From NCBI RefSeq assembly GCF_010692725.1, contig NZ_JAAFZB010000093.1, positions 62,001-126,000 on the forward strand: DNA of 64,000 bases, read 5' to 3'. A program made the translations under genes and the position numbers. Shown here piece after piece: positions 30,486 to 40,227 of this stretch (the first letter of the stretch is position 1; the number at the start of each line of letters is the position of its first letter). Under the pieces are notes generated by a model that was given only the letters and a program-made list of their open reading frames with translations, did no database searches and was not told the origin of the DNA. The DNA is from Flavihumibacter soli (lineage in GTDB: Bacteria > Bacteroidota > Bacteroidia > Sphingobacteriales > Sphingobacteriaceae).

Positions 30486-30781
30486 TCATTGCATGGTTTT
30501 TCTTGATATTCTTTTACTTACCCTTTCTGTAACAGAATCCGTTTTCTCGCCCAGGAATTCCGCGTATGCTTTTTTTATGCAAGGATAATGTTTTGCGGCT
30601 TCAACAAGATCCATGAATGCAACAAGATTATCTTCAAACCTTTTTGCCTCAGCGAATCCTTACGTAAGGATGCTGAAAAACAAGAATCCGTGTTAGTTCC
30701 TGCTGACTGATCTGTTGTTCGTTATCTTAATTCCATTTTTATCAGGCGGTATTCCGCCATCAATGGTTAAACCTTTATTTC
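30486..30781 (-). pseudogene. decayed gene remnants
   Basis: The 300 bp between the reductase and the GNAT gene hold two coding-like minus-strand fragments without starts. One (about 30655 down to 30486) reads KRFEDNLVAFMDLVEAAKHY and ends in SRKTMQ. The other, just downstream of the GNAT stop, reads GLTIDGGIPPDKNGIKITNN and ends in VSRN. Their frames are interrupted, so they look like leftovers of one or two lost genes. No family recognised. Confidence 0.35.
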
Positions 30782-31306
30782 TTAGTCTCTCAATTGTAAT
30801 TTCATCATAATGTCCGTCTGCTCGTCATCGCCTAATTTAAAGATGTGCTGATCGAACTCAATGAAGCCATTCTTCTGATAAAAATTGATTGCCCTTGGAT
30901 TTTCTTCCCAGACACCTAACCAGATATAGTCCGCATTTTTCTGCCTGGCAATTTGTATGGCTTTCTCATAGAGCAATTGGCCAACTTTTTTCCCATGAAA
31001 TTCTCTTAACACATAAATCCTTTCAATTTCAATTGCTTTGTCGTCTTTCAACTCTGTTTGTGATTGTCCGAAGTTCAGTTTCAAGTAAGCAATTACATCT
31101 TTGTGAATAAGTCCGAAATAAAATTCTGAATCCGGATCACTCAGTTCGGCAGCCAGTTTTTCTGTAGATAACCCTTCTTCGAGATATTTTCTCATATTCT
31201 CTTCCGTGTTACCGGCTGCGAATGTCTCGAGAAAAGTCTGCCTGCTAATTTTCTTCAATTGGTCAATGTCGCTTAGAGTTACTTTTTTGATGTCAATGTT
31301 TTCCAT
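30782..31306 (-). CDS. GNAT-family N-acetyltransferase
   Basis: 174-aa acetyl-CoA-dependent transferase. Motif A region IERIYVLREFHGKKVGQLLYEKA and the C-terminal NADYIWLGVWEENPRAINFY followed by KNGF are classic GNAT. Acceptor unknown; closest in style to spermidine/spermine or PaiA-type enzymes. First of three minus-strand genes with 46-56 bp gaps, probably one unit starting from 32566. Confidence 0.93.
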   Translation of the reverse strand: MENIDIKKVTLSDIDQLKKISRQTFLETFAAGNTEENMRKYLEEGLSTEKLAAELSDPDSEFYFGLIHKDVIAYLKLNFGQSQTELKDDKAIEIERIYVLREFHGKKVGQLLYEKAIQIARQKNADYIWLGVWEENPRAINFYQKNGFIEFDQHIFKLGDDEQTDIMMKLQLRD

Positions 31307-31352
31307 CCTTCCTCAGAGTATCAGTTTCAAGTGAAAAGCAGGGGGATTAAAA

Positions 31353-31934
31353 TTAAACCCTTAACGAGCCCCGGAATCCCCTGGCGGCATAGTAAGATTC
31401 CGCACCATTATGATACAGGAAGACATGATTGTAGCGGCGATCACAAAAGAAAGCACCGCCGAGTTCCCTTATATGGGCGGGTGTCTGTACCCAGCTCGAC
31501 GTTTTCAGATCGAATTTTCCAAGTTCCTGCAATTTCCGGTATTGTTCTTCCGTCAACAGCTCAATGCCCATGTCGGCTGCCATGGCAAGAGCGCTGTTTT
31601 CCGGTTTATATTCCTTCCTCGACTCCAGGGCATCCGCATCGTAACAAAGACTCCTGCGGCCCTTCGGACTTTCAGGCGAACAATCGTAAAAAATGAATTC
31701 GCCCGTACTTTTATCAAAGCCCACAACATCCGGTTCACCGCCGGTGATTTCCATCTCATTGAGCGCCCAGAGTTTTTCAGCAGTTTGCCCGGAATTCAGC
31801 CTGGCTATTACTTCAGCCCATTCAAGACCCTTATGGCGCTGACTGTTTTTCTCAAAACGGGCCTTTAATAATCCGAGCAGTTCTTCGCCCTGCTCCGGTG
31901 ACAAACCTTCTTTTTTGCTATCAATCATGTTCAT
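31353..31934 (-). CDS. DUF4256 family protein
   Basis: 193-aa soluble protein. The stretches WALNEMEITGGEPDVVGFD, FIFYDCSPESPKGRRSLCYD and LGGAFFCDRRYNHVFLYHNG are characteristic of DUF4256, a family of unknown function common in Bacteroidota and Firmicutes. Full-length for the family. Confidence 0.88.
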   Translation of the reverse strand: MNMIDSKKEGLSPEQGEELLGLLKARFEKNSQRHKGLEWAEVIARLNSGQTAEKLWALNEMEITGGEPDVVGFDKSTGEFIFYDCSPESPKGRRSLCYDADALESRKEYKPENSALAMAADMGIELLTEEQYRKLQELGKFDLKTSSWVQTPAHIRELGGAFFCDRRYNHVFLYHNGAESYYAARGFRGSLRV

Positions 31935-31990
31935 AAGCTATTTTTATCTCGTATCCGGCATAGTAAAACAAGCCGGAATTGCCAATTCGA

Positions 31991-32566
31991 TTAATCATCT
32001 AACCCTTTTCCCTCAAGCATCTGCTGCATATATTTCTCAACCCTTGACTCCCGCGTTTTGGATTGCTTGGGTTGGGAAAAATAAAAAATATAGGCTCTTT
32101 GCCGCCCGGGAGTCAATGCATGGAAAGCATTTTTCAAAGCCGGGATTTCATTTAGTTTCTTTTGAAATTCCCCGGGAATTGCAAAGTCTGACGTCTTTTT
32201 AAGAGGCACTTTCAAACCGGCCTGTTCAACTTCAATAGCATCCCGGATATGTGCCTTCAGGACAGGCTCCAGCTTCAAAATTTCCTGAGCATTGGTAAAG
32301 CGAACCTGCCTCGCCGCCTGCACATTCTTCGTCTGCTGGATCAGGATGCCATGCGTATTCTTTAACAGGGCACCTTTGAAAAACAAGAGGGCACAATACT
32401 CTTTAAATACATGTATTAAAACGATGTTACTTTTCTGAAAGGTATAACAGGGGACACCCCACTTCAATTCTTCGGTCAGCCCGCAGTCCAGAACGATCAT
32501 TCTCAATTGTCTCAGTTCTTCCTGCCACTTTCCTTCCTTAAAATAAAAATCAACCTTCGGATTCAT
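31991..32566 (-). CDS. YdeI/OmpD-associated (DUF1801-type) protein
   Basis: 191-aa soluble protein. The first ~110 residues are a DUF1801/YdhG-like domain (ELRQLRMIVLDCGLTEELKW, GVPCYTF) and the rest is the YdeI C-terminal region (IPGEFQKKLNEIPALKNAF, LTPGRQRAYIFYFSQPKQ). Function unknown, sometimes linked to antimicrobial peptide or stress resistance. Upstream gene of the three-gene minus-strand unit. Confidence 0.88.
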   Translation of the reverse strand: MNPKVDFYFKEGKWQEELRQLRMIVLDCGLTEELKWGVPCYTFQKSNIVLIHVFKEYCALLFFKGALLKNTHGILIQQTKNVQAARQVRFTNAQEILKLEPVLKAHIRDAIEVEQAGLKVPLKKTSDFAIPGEFQKKLNEIPALKNAFHALTPGRQRAYIFYFSQPKQSKTRESRVEKYMQQMLEGKGLDD

Positions 32567-32946
32567 TCTGTTCAGTTATTGATTTAATTGGATACTTTTC
32601 ACGGGTCTGAAACACGTTTTATTTCCAACTGTGACCAGAGATAAGGATGAGCAAATACATGGCATCGACTAATTTAGCGATAATTATTTTTGTTGAGGAA
32701 AACGATAGGAGCATTAAATACCGCTGCAATAGTGGCCCAGCGAATCAGTATAGAATGCTGTTACAGGTACACACAGGCTCCTCCCCGCATGGCATCTAGG
32801 TAAAGAAGTCTAGATAAACGGTGATCTTAAAATCATAGCCTGTAATTACGGACACTTTCTCGTTAGTGATATAATGGTAAAAATAACTACTTATAGCTAT
32901 TGGTACGCTTTTAATGCTTGCGTAGTTTTAAATAAAAGCTTCAAAA
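32567..32946. other. 380-bp divergent intergenic region
   Basis: Separates the YdeI-type gene (minus) from the secreted 283-aa gene (plus). AT-rich on the right side. I see no gene, RNA or strong hairpin. Confidence 0.5.
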
Positions 32947-33798
32947 ATGAATACACGAAATTTACTAATAATTATTATACTCCATCTTCCCGCTTTTTCA
33001 TTTTCTCAGGATCTCAAGAAAGCTTGGAAGAATGCTTTAAAAAGTTGTTCCAAGAATGAAATTTTCGCAAAGGACGCTTTGTTTTTTGGGCCTTCTAATT
33101 CAATTGGTATTGGTAGCGTCTGGAGACGAACTGATAACGGAGGGTATAACCCGCGGTTTGAATTAGCCGACATGGTTCCAGATAGTGTCCATTCAAAAAT
33201 TATCAAACCCGGCATCAAGATGGAGCAGTGCTCATCGACGAAAAACATAGCTTGGACATCCAGCATAAGTTTGCCTATTGTTGCTCAATTCTTTAAGGTG
33301 GACGAGGTTAGCGCTTCTTTAAGGCGCGCTAGGAGAGCTACAATATCACTAGATAATTTAGCGTTGGATGTTATAAAGGAACTGCCATTTGAACAGGCCT
33401 TAAAATCTGTCCTCCAACGAGACTCTACAAATATCTTTGTAAAAGATTTACTAAATAATCGAGACAGGTTACTGATAACGAAAGCCTATCGTCTTACTGG
33501 GCTGGTAGTAACTTTGGATTATGATCCCGCTGTACTTGAGGAACTAAAAACGAAATATTCGAATGGCGCAACCGTGCAGTTAGGTGGCGATAAAGGTTTA
33601 AAGATAGAATTTAGCTATACATCAAATTCGCAGCTTACTATCAAGCTCCCCAAAGAGGTTTACATCGCGGGTGAATTTTCTACAGTTTCTGGGCAAGGTA
33701 GCATTCAGCTAAATAACACAGAAAAATTTAGAGTTCGATTAACAACTGTAAAGGTGGAAGAAGATCCTGTGGTAGGACTTATTGAATTAGTTCAATAA
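32947..33798 (+). CDS. hypothetical secreted protein
   Basis: 283-aa protein with a signal peptide (LLIIIILHLPAFSFSQ). The mature part contains two similar-looking alpha/beta blocks and a C-terminal beta-rich part (IEFSYTSNSQLTIKLPKEVY). No family recognised. It lies 36 bp before the HExxH-TPR gene, is lower in GC than neighbours, and is probably its partner. Confidence 0.75.
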   Translation: MNTRNLLIIIILHLPAFSFSQDLKKAWKNALKSCSKNEIFAKDALFFGPSNSIGIGSVWRRTDNGGYNPRFELADMVPDSVHSKIIKPGIKMEQCSSTKNIAWTSSISLPIVAQFFKVDEVSASLRRARRATISLDNLALDVIKELPFEQALKSVLQRDSTNIFVKDLLNNRDRLLITKAYRLTGLVVTLDYDPAVLEELKTKYSNGATVQLGGDKGLKIEFSYTSNSQLTIKLPKEVYIAGEFSTVSGQGSIQLNNTEKFRVRLTTVKVEEDPVVGLIELVQ

Positions 33799-33834
33799 TA
33801 TAATATTTTACTCACCTATCTAAATCTTTGCCTA

Positions 33835-36495
33835 ATGCTCCGAAATGCAATACTGTTACCATTGTTAATTGTTCTTAACGGATGGTACAGCGAGGGTTTG
33901 GGGCAGGACATCAATAAGTTGGAGCTGCGTGACCCTTGTGAGATAGACAGTTCATGCACCGAGGATCCTACTTACAGGTTTTTTGAAAAAGAGCAGCTAA
34001 GTGCTTTTTGTAATGTCCGATCCGGGAAAATGCTTTTTAATAAACTCCTAAACCTAAGCCAAAAGGAGCAAGCACGCATTTTTAATAGTGTAATCCGCGC
34101 CCTTGATGGTCGCCAGAATTCAATACCTTCATTAGAAGGGTTAATGTCTCCAGAAGGGAAAAAGCACTTGTCAGATGAAATGTCAAGAAAATTACCTACT
34201 TGCTATGAAGATCCTTATGTATATTCATTAATAAGCTATTTCATGAGTGAAGTTGAAAAAGCAAGAATACGATTACGACTTCCCCTAAAAATAATTCCGA
34301 AATACGGTTCACTACCCACATCAGAAATTAATGCTTACACATATCCTCCAGATACAGCTGCAGGCAACGTAGACATGCGTGGAAGTGTTATTGGCTTTAA
34401 TCGACAGCTGTTCATGTTCGCCTACCAGATGACAAAAATCACTTTACCGACCATAGGAGTAGTTTCCAGTAATAAGTCAAATTTTATCGAAATTGATGCC
34501 TCTTTGAAAGCTGCAAAGAGGGCCATTCTGTTGAGCCCCAGCTTAAAGCGTAATTTTACAAATGCGCTTCTAGAGTTTACCCAACATGCAGATCCGTCTA
34601 CTCAACCAATAGATCCAAAGTTTGATGCTCCCCTTATCACCTTTGCAATGGCTATAGAGCTTTTCGCTGTTTGTCATGAATATGGACACCTTATTAAAGA
34701 TCACCAGATTCAGGACAAAAGAAAGCTGAGGTTAGGGCTGAAAAGTGACGGTGGAGATTATGAATCTGTGGTTGGATTAAGATCGTGGCATCAAGAGCTG
34801 GAAGCTGATTCGATGGGGCTAGTATTAATGATTGAAGTTCTAAGAAACCAATTAGCATCAGAAAGTTTTGGGAAAGTAGAGGAAAGCCGTTTTATATATA
34901 AACTTTATGCTCCGTTATTTTTCTTTGCATGTGCAGACATTATTGAAAATACTAAATTTTTTATTGATAGTGGGTATTGTAAGCCAAAGCCGAAAATAGA
35001 AGAGGTTGATTATTTCCGTTCCCTTGCAAGCCGTGAAGCGACAAAAGTGAAACAGGCGTCTGGTATAAAACAGATATTTTTGCAAGATCATCCTCCGGGT
35101 TGGTTGCGGCAGGAAAAAATGATAAAATATATAGCTGGGTATCTAAAAAAGGGGACGTTTTCCGATGAAAGTTTGAAACAAGGAATCTTAGGTCAGGCCA
35201 TTATTGAAAACGTAGACCTTATTTGGTCCAGTTGTATTCCCAAGTTTAATAGTTTTTTAGATTCAGCAAGGAATCAGGGTTCTATCAGAAAAAGTACATA
35301 TACTCCGGCACCGAATTATTGGGATATTGCTTTTCTTGATAATCCCTATCTAGAAAAGGCAACAACCGCGTTCATTAATCAAAATTTGTCTGATAAGGAG
35401 TACACAAAGCTTTTCTATGACGCAGTCAAAGCTGATTGGCTGCTGCTTTCCGGAATTCAGAACAGGTGGGCTGAAGACTGGTTGCGCTCAAATGAGATTT
35501 CCCTCCGGCAAAATGCAGTTGCTGTCCTTGCCTTGACTGGTGATATTCAATCTGCAAACTTTTTAAAAGGGTTAGACATATCTAGTTGGACCGATTCAGA
35601 TACAGGTGTGCTAAAAAAAGCGATCAATTATTTAGGAAGGAACGGACGAAATACCTCTGTTTCGGGACTTCTTAATATTTCCGCTAAACAATTTAAATTG
35701 TCAATGCTTTTCTCACATCCAACTTTTGGATCAGATTTGAATATTGATAGTCTGCTGCCTCAAAAATTGCACCCCTATACCTTGGAGTTTTTAGAGAATA
35801 ATAGAGACATTGTTTTGGGGAAATCGATGTCTCCAGTCGCTTTATATATGGCACTGACGAATGTCACTCCAGAGCGTTCTTATAGTTTTTGGGCAGATGT
35901 GCTCATTAGAGCGTCCTATCCCGACTCGGCTCTGAGTTATGCAACCATGGGCCTTGCTAAAGGAGGAGGGAAAGCCATCCTAGAAAATACAATAGGAAAT
36001 ATACTTACCGCCAAGGGAAATCTTAAAGAAGCAATAGATCATTACAACATAAGTTTGAGCCATGGCCGAAAAGATGGCTGGCCTGAATTGAATATAGCTA
36101 AGAATTATGACAAACTGGATAATTTAGGTGAGGCAGAGAAATGGTTCAGGAAGGCAATTGACCGAGATCCTTTTGCCGCTCGAAGCATCTCAGAATACGC
36201 GGAATATCTAAATGAATTTGCATGGTTTCTTGTTACTAGGCTCAGAGAAGATAGAAATAAGATTAAAGAGGCACTTAAATTAAGTATCATGAGTAACAAG
36301 CTTGTTAATTACCAAGATCCTAATTTCCTGGACACTTTGGCCGAATGCTTGGCGACCAATGGGAACGAAGAGCAAGCTGTGAAAGTAATGGCTTCAGCAC
36401 TTAAATTAGTAAGTTTTGACTCCGAGGAACGAACGAAATATGAACAACGATATAAAGAGTTTCAATCCAGGGTTATAAAGCAAAATAAAAAATAA
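33835..36495 (+). CDS. large exported HExxH protein with C-terminal TPR repeats
   Basis: 886-aa protein with a signal peptide (ILLPLLIVLNGWYSEGLG). A zinc-peptidase-like site HEYGH is at residues 281-285 and ELEAD at 321-325, matching the gluzincin/M48 plan of HExxH plus an ExxxD helix. The C-terminal third (from ~690) contains TPR-like helices (LENTIGNILTAKGNLKEAID, NIAKNYDKLDNLGEAEKWFR). The middle is unassigned. Lower GC than the flanks suggests acquisition together with the upstream gene. Predicted periplasmic protease; target unknown. Confidence 0.8.
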   Translation: MLRNAILLPLLIVLNGWYSEGLGQDINKLELRDPCEIDSSCTEDPTYRFFEKEQLSAFCNVRSGKMLFNKLLNLSQKEQARIFNSVIRALDGRQNSIPSLEGLMSPEGKKHLSDEMSRKLPTCYEDPYVYSLISYFMSEVEKARIRLRLPLKIIPKYGSLPTSEINAYTYPPDTAAGNVDMRGSVIGFNRQLFMFAYQMTKITLPTIGVVSSNKSNFIEIDASLKAAKRAILLSPSLKRNFTNALLEFTQHADPSTQPIDPKFDAPLITFAMAIELFAVCHEYGHLIKDHQIQDKRKLRLGLKSDGGDYESVVGLRSWHQELEADSMGLVLMIEVLRNQLASESFGKVEESRFIYKLYAPLFFFACADIIENTKFFIDSGYCKPKPKIEEVDYFRSLASREATKVKQASGIKQIFLQDHPPGWLRQEKMIKYIAGYLKKGTFSDESLKQGILGQAIIENVDLIWSSCIPKFNSFLDSARNQGSIRKSTYTPAPNYWDIAFLDNPYLEKATTAFINQNLSDKEYTKLFYDAVKADWLLLSGIQNRWAEDWLRSNEISLRQNAVAVLALTGDIQSANFLKGLDISSWTDSDTGVLKKAINYLGRNGRNTSVSGLLNISAKQFKLSMLFSHPTFGSDLNIDSLLPQKLHPYTLEFLENNRDIVLGKSMSPVALYMALTNVTPERSYSFWADVLIRASYPDSALSYATMGLAKGGGKAILENTIGNILTAKGNLKEAIDHYNISLSHGRKDGWPELNIAKNYDKLDNLGEAEKWFRKAIDRDPFAARSISEYAEYLNEFAWFLVTRLREDRNKIKEALKLSIMSNKLVNYQDPNFLDTLAECLATNGNEEQAVKVMASALKLVSFDSEERTKYEQRYKEFQSRVIKQNKK

Positions 36496-36534
36496 TATTA
36501 TACATTAAAGCTAGCCATTTCTGGTCCAGGTCCT

Positions 36535-36858
36535 TCAAGAAGTCCTACCACCGGTTCTTTCATTCTCGGCAATACCATTTCCGGGACCTCCCCCTTCTAT
36601 TAGCTCGTTTTCAATTCGAGTACCACTTTTTTCTTCTCTGTAACCGTTTCCTTTTTCACCGGCCGAACCGCTTGTTTTATATGGATCCTTCGTTCCTGTG
36701 AATCCGTTTCCGACCCGACCGCCGAACATCTCGTTCCCTACACGGTGACTTCCTTCCCTTGCAAGTGCTTTTACTACTACAATAAGGCCCACTATGGTTC
36801 CAACAGTTAATAATAACTTTTTCATACGATTACCATTTAATATTCTATTATTAGACAT
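36535..36858 (-). CDS. small Gly/Asn-rich membrane-anchored or secreted protein
   Basis: 107 aa from 36858; a start at 36825 (MKKLLLTVGTIVGLIVVVKA, 96 aa) is more likely because it begins right at the hydrophobic signal or anchor. The rest is Gly, Asn, Glu and Arg rich with repeated GN and GG pairs, hence disordered. No family recognised. Confidence 0.55.
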   Translation of the reverse strand: MSNNRILNGNRMKKLLLTVGTIVGLIVVVKALAREGSHRVGNEMFGGRVGNGFTGTKDPYKTSGSAGEKGNGYREEKSGTRIENELIEGGGPGNGIAENERTGGRTS

Positions 36859-37198
36859 TAAGTTATGCCTTATTTTTCGTTTTTTTATTTTTTAATCGCA
36901 TAATATCTATCCTCGGTAACACACGATCGACCTCATAAACGAATAAGGGATACGCCCCCGACGTATTTTCATCGCACGGCCTAATATAGTGATAACATGA
37001 AATTTTGGTTGTGGGGCTTGGTTGCCCGGTACACAAATCGTGAAAAATAGATACCATTTTTATACAGGGTCACCAATCTCAGATTAATTGAATCAAAGGG
37101 TATTATTAAATTAAAATAGAATAGACCTATTTCCCATCCTATACAGTCTCATGTTCTTATTCGCTGGAGGTTATCATCTTATCATTTAAATCATTTAT
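36859..37198. other. 340-bp AT-rich intergenic region
   Basis: Contains only a 64-codon ORF without coding character. No hairpin terminator or RNA gene seen. Confidence 0.5.
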
Positions 37199-37724
37199 AT
37201 GAAAAGATACTTGTGTTCTTGGTCTCTTTAGCCCGCGTCTGGCGGGCCTGCGAACTAATGATCCGTTAACAGAAATTTCAGAAACTCAGCCTCCGGCAAT
37301 AAGCGATACTCCAGGATCGTGGGCAAGAATGGCTGTTTTTGCCGGTGAACACGGCTTCACGTTCGTTGATTTCCTAAAGGACTTTTACCAGTATGACCCG
37401 CAGAAAAATGAATGGTTGAGAAAAGCGGATTTCCCTGAGGCAGTAATATTGGCCCGGGGCTTTGCCACAGCAAATACAGGCTATGCCGGTGTCGGCTTGA
37501 CAGCCGAGTCGTCCACGCAGGTAGAGAACAAGCTTAATGAATATTTACCGGATAAGGATATATGGAATCAAAAGCAAGTTTCCCGGGCATTTATCGCAAT
37601 GGCGTTACTGCATTTAGCATCGGTGATAAATGGGGCATAATCCGGGTTTCCGTACAATCAGCCCGATTTCTTTAAAGACCTCTGGCACTCCCTGAATGAA
37701 CACTCGGCTTACACTGGTTTGTAA
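37199..37724 (+). pseudogene. decayed kelch-repeat lipoprotein
   Basis: Reading across frames recovers a lipoprotein signal (MKRYL, then in another frame VFLVSLARVWRAC), kelch text in a third stretch (MAVFAGEHGF, DFLKDFYQYDPQKNEW, ARGFATANTGYAGVGL) and, after a further frame change near 37600, NGVTAFSIGDKWG and DFFKDLWHSLNEHS. At least three frameshifts and a shortened length (about 175 codons against 300 or more in intact kelch lipoproteins) show that the gene is dead. Confidence 0.75.
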
Positions 37725-37735
37725 ACCTGGTCATT

Positions 37736-39082
37736 TTACGATTTATCTTTGATCCCCTCAGCCGCGCTCGCTTTCTGAAAGAAAAAAATACCATCAAAGC
37801 TCTCGAAAACAGGAAACCAAAAGTAATTTTTAGAGTCTGGTTCAAGATAAGCAGCTCCTATCACCCGCATATATCTTGCTTTACTCAGGTATTCATTTGC
37901 TGATGGGTTTTCCTGCACGTCATCAAGATTTAGCACAAAAACAGGGTGTTTAATTTTTTGAAGAGCAAATTCTAATGAATTAGACTTAACAGAGGAAGAA
38001 TAATTGAAATTTTTATATCCTCTGGGAGAACCTTCAAAGTCATAAATTCGTGATGCCCCTTCATCAAATGCAAACGCCATTGCATAATAATTATCACCAA
38101 GTCGTTTCTGTAGATGATATCCCATTCTATGGGTCTTTCCCACCTCTGCATGGGCAATGTGTCCGTTATGTGCCCATAGAACAATTTTGCTGTCCACAGG
38201 CTTTTGCTGATATAGATAGATGACATTTTCTGCCAAAAATTTATCACGCAATTCTCTATACTGACTAAAATTTGAAGTCTCTCTCAACCCTATGGTCTGT
38301 TCCAGTAATCTGACATATTGCCTGCTTTCAATGCTTTTGTCCTGATTAACCAAATGATATAGATCATTTATCATCTCTTTGTAGGCAGCAAAGTCCTCTT
38401 TCGAATGCTTAATTTCCTTTGCAGGCGCATATAGTTTATGAAGTTTATTCAATCGGTCAAAGCTTGCAGGCTTTAACAGGTTCAGGTCTTTTACATTCTC
38501 CAGGATACTTTTCGTTATGGCATAGGGGTCCTGCATGTCCGCTCCCTTAATTTGAATCCTTTGAGCACTCTCGACAGATCTGTTATAATTCTTTATCCAC
38601 GTCAGCATTTCATATACCTCTTGTGTCTTATAAATGCCATAGAGTCCCGACATAGCATATAACAGGCTATCACTTTTGCCGTTAAGCAGAAAGTCATTTA
38701 GTTTTTTTACGTTACAGTATTCAGTCTCAAAAATTATTGTTTTTAGCTTGTCGTTGGTGATCAGATGCCTGATTATTTCGGCCTTATAGCTATTAAATTC
38801 TTTAGTGCCATGCGTAGACTCACCCAGGGCGATAAGGTCTTTATTCTTAAAGCAGGACTCATACAAGGCGGGGTTGATCAAACTGGCATCCGGGCCTAGC
38901 TGCAGGGGAATTGCGATGCTATCTAAAAATTTCAGCGCATTATTATTTTGAGCAATACAGTTCGAAACGCTGAGGCAGGATAAAGTGATAGATAAAAGTA
39001 GCTGGCTGAGGGTTAATATATGATCTTTAAGTATCTTAGAGATTAGCATAAATATTATTCGGTGATTTCTGGTAAGATACAC
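37736..39082 (-). CDS. erythromycin esterase family protein, exported
   Basis: 448-aa protein with an N-terminal signal (LLLSITLSCLSVSNCIAQ). The family core is visible: LIALGESTHGTKEFNSYKAE, TIIFETEYCN, IKGADMQDP and KIVLWAHNGHIAH. EreA/EreB enzymes open macrolide lactones, but most genomic homologues have no proven resistance role. A start at 39049 (MLISKIL) is possible. Stop 11 bp from the kelch pseudogene. Confidence 0.9.
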   Translation of the reverse strand: MYLTRNHRIIFMLISKILKDHILTLSQLLLSITLSCLSVSNCIAQNNNALKFLDSIAIPLQLGPDASLINPALYESCFKNKDLIALGESTHGTKEFNSYKAEIIRHLITNDKLKTIIFETEYCNVKKLNDFLLNGKSDSLLYAMSGLYGIYKTQEVYEMLTWIKNYNRSVESAQRIQIKGADMQDPYAITKSILENVKDLNLLKPASFDRLNKLHKLYAPAKEIKHSKEDFAAYKEMINDLYHLVNQDKSIESRQYVRLLEQTIGLRETSNFSQYRELRDKFLAENVIYLYQQKPVDSKIVLWAHNGHIAHAEVGKTHRMGYHLQKRLGDNYYAMAFAFDEGASRIYDFEGSPRGYKNFNYSSSVKSNSLEFALQKIKHPVFVLNLDDVQENPSANEYLSKARYMRVIGAAYLEPDSKNYFWFPVFESFDGIFFFQKASAAEGIKDKS

Positions 39083-39273
39083 CAGGGCATGATATTAATT
39101 GAGTAAATAGGGTAAACGGTAAGAATTTTTGTGTAAACGGGAATTACCTCATTCAACTGGAATTCCCGCCGTATGCGCTACTCTCATAATAATCTCCGCC
39201 TACTGATCTAAGCTGATACAAATATTTATGAAAACCTGAAGTTCATCGGGCAGTAGGCCTTAAAATCAGAAGC

Positions 39274-39729
39274 ATGAAAACATTCTCAATCATCCTGACG
39301 ATCTCCCTTTGCATACCAAGCCTTTCAAGCATTGTACTAGCCCAGGATCCTCTGGAGGCGGAGATCAGGCGGCTGGAGGATCTTGAAAGAGAAGCGGTCA
39401 TGCATACAGATTCCGCGGCATTGTTTAATAAATTATGGTCGCCGAAGATGGTGATAAATTCCCCGGCTAATTCCGTAGGTACAGTAGAGGGAACGAAAGC
39501 CCTGTTACGTGCCGGAGGCCTGAAATATCTCTCATTCGAAAGAAAAATTGAAAAGATCACCTTCAGTGATAATGTAGCGGTAGTCATGGGTGAAGAAATG
39601 ATCAGGCCCCAGGGCAAACAGCCGAATGCCGGCAAGCTCGTAACCAGGCGATTTACGAACGTCTGGCAGTATACCAATAGCAAATGGAGCATAATAGCGC
39701 GGCAGGCGACGATAATAAAAGTTGAATAA
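39274..39729 (+). CDS. exported NTF2-like (DUF4440-type) protein
   Basis: 151-aa protein with signal peptide (ILTISLCIPSLSSIVLAQ). SnoaL/NTF2-like cone fold: EIRRLEDLEREAVMH, VGTVEGTKALLRAG, ITFSDNVAVVMGEEMI and RRFTNVWQYTNSKWSIIARQ. Small-molecule binding or isomerase-like role, not assigned. Confidence 0.88.
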   Translation: MKTFSIILTISLCIPSLSSIVLAQDPLEAEIRRLEDLEREAVMHTDSAALFNKLWSPKMVINSPANSVGTVEGTKALLRAGGLKYLSFERKIEKITFSDNVAVVMGEEMIRPQGKQPNAGKLVTRRFTNVWQYTNSKWSIIARQATIIKVE

Positions 39730-39792
39730 TGTCCGTCAATTCCTCTGACTCACACAACGCAGCAAACAACCTTTATTTGCATATATTTATTC

Positions 39793-39981
39793 GTGAATAA
39801 ATTCGAAAATCAAAACACACATTTTTGGAAGTGGGGGATCTTTTATTACAATCCAAATAACCCGGACGTATTTGTAGAAAAGAGATCTAATCTTGGTTGG
39901 ACCCTGAATTTTGGAAACAAAACCGTGTATTGGATCCTCATTTTATTAACAGCCTTAATTTCCTTTGCTGTTTTTGTTTAA
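39793..39981 (+). CDS. DUF5808 small membrane protein
   Basis: 62 aa with GTG start. The text WKWGIFYYNPNNPDVFVEKR and SNLGWTLNFGN is typical of DUF5808, followed by one membrane helix (WILILLTALISFAVFV). Function unknown. The GTG start is supported because no other start keeps the conserved N-terminus. Confidence 0.8.
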   Translation: MNKFENQNTHFWKWGIFYYNPNNPDVFVEKRSNLGWTLNFGNKTVYWILILLTALISFAVFV

Positions 39982-40227
39982 TTAAAAACGTTAATCCATC
40001 TTGATCATTCATTAAGCATGCAACTCAATAGCCGCTAGTATGTACTAGTAGCTGGCCGTACTTTGCAGAGTCATCAATGAACAGTCTTATTGAACCGGTG
40101 AAAAAAGATCTGCTTGCAACTATTTTACACTTTTTGCGATCTTATACAAACATTCGGTAGACTAATGGCTTGAAATCTTTGCGATTGCCGCTGGAATACA
40201 GGATATTCAGATAAACATAAAGTAATA

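Noticed and set aside
36863-37057. 64-aa minus-strand ORF
   Set aside because: No coding bias, no family, AT-rich intergenic DNA.
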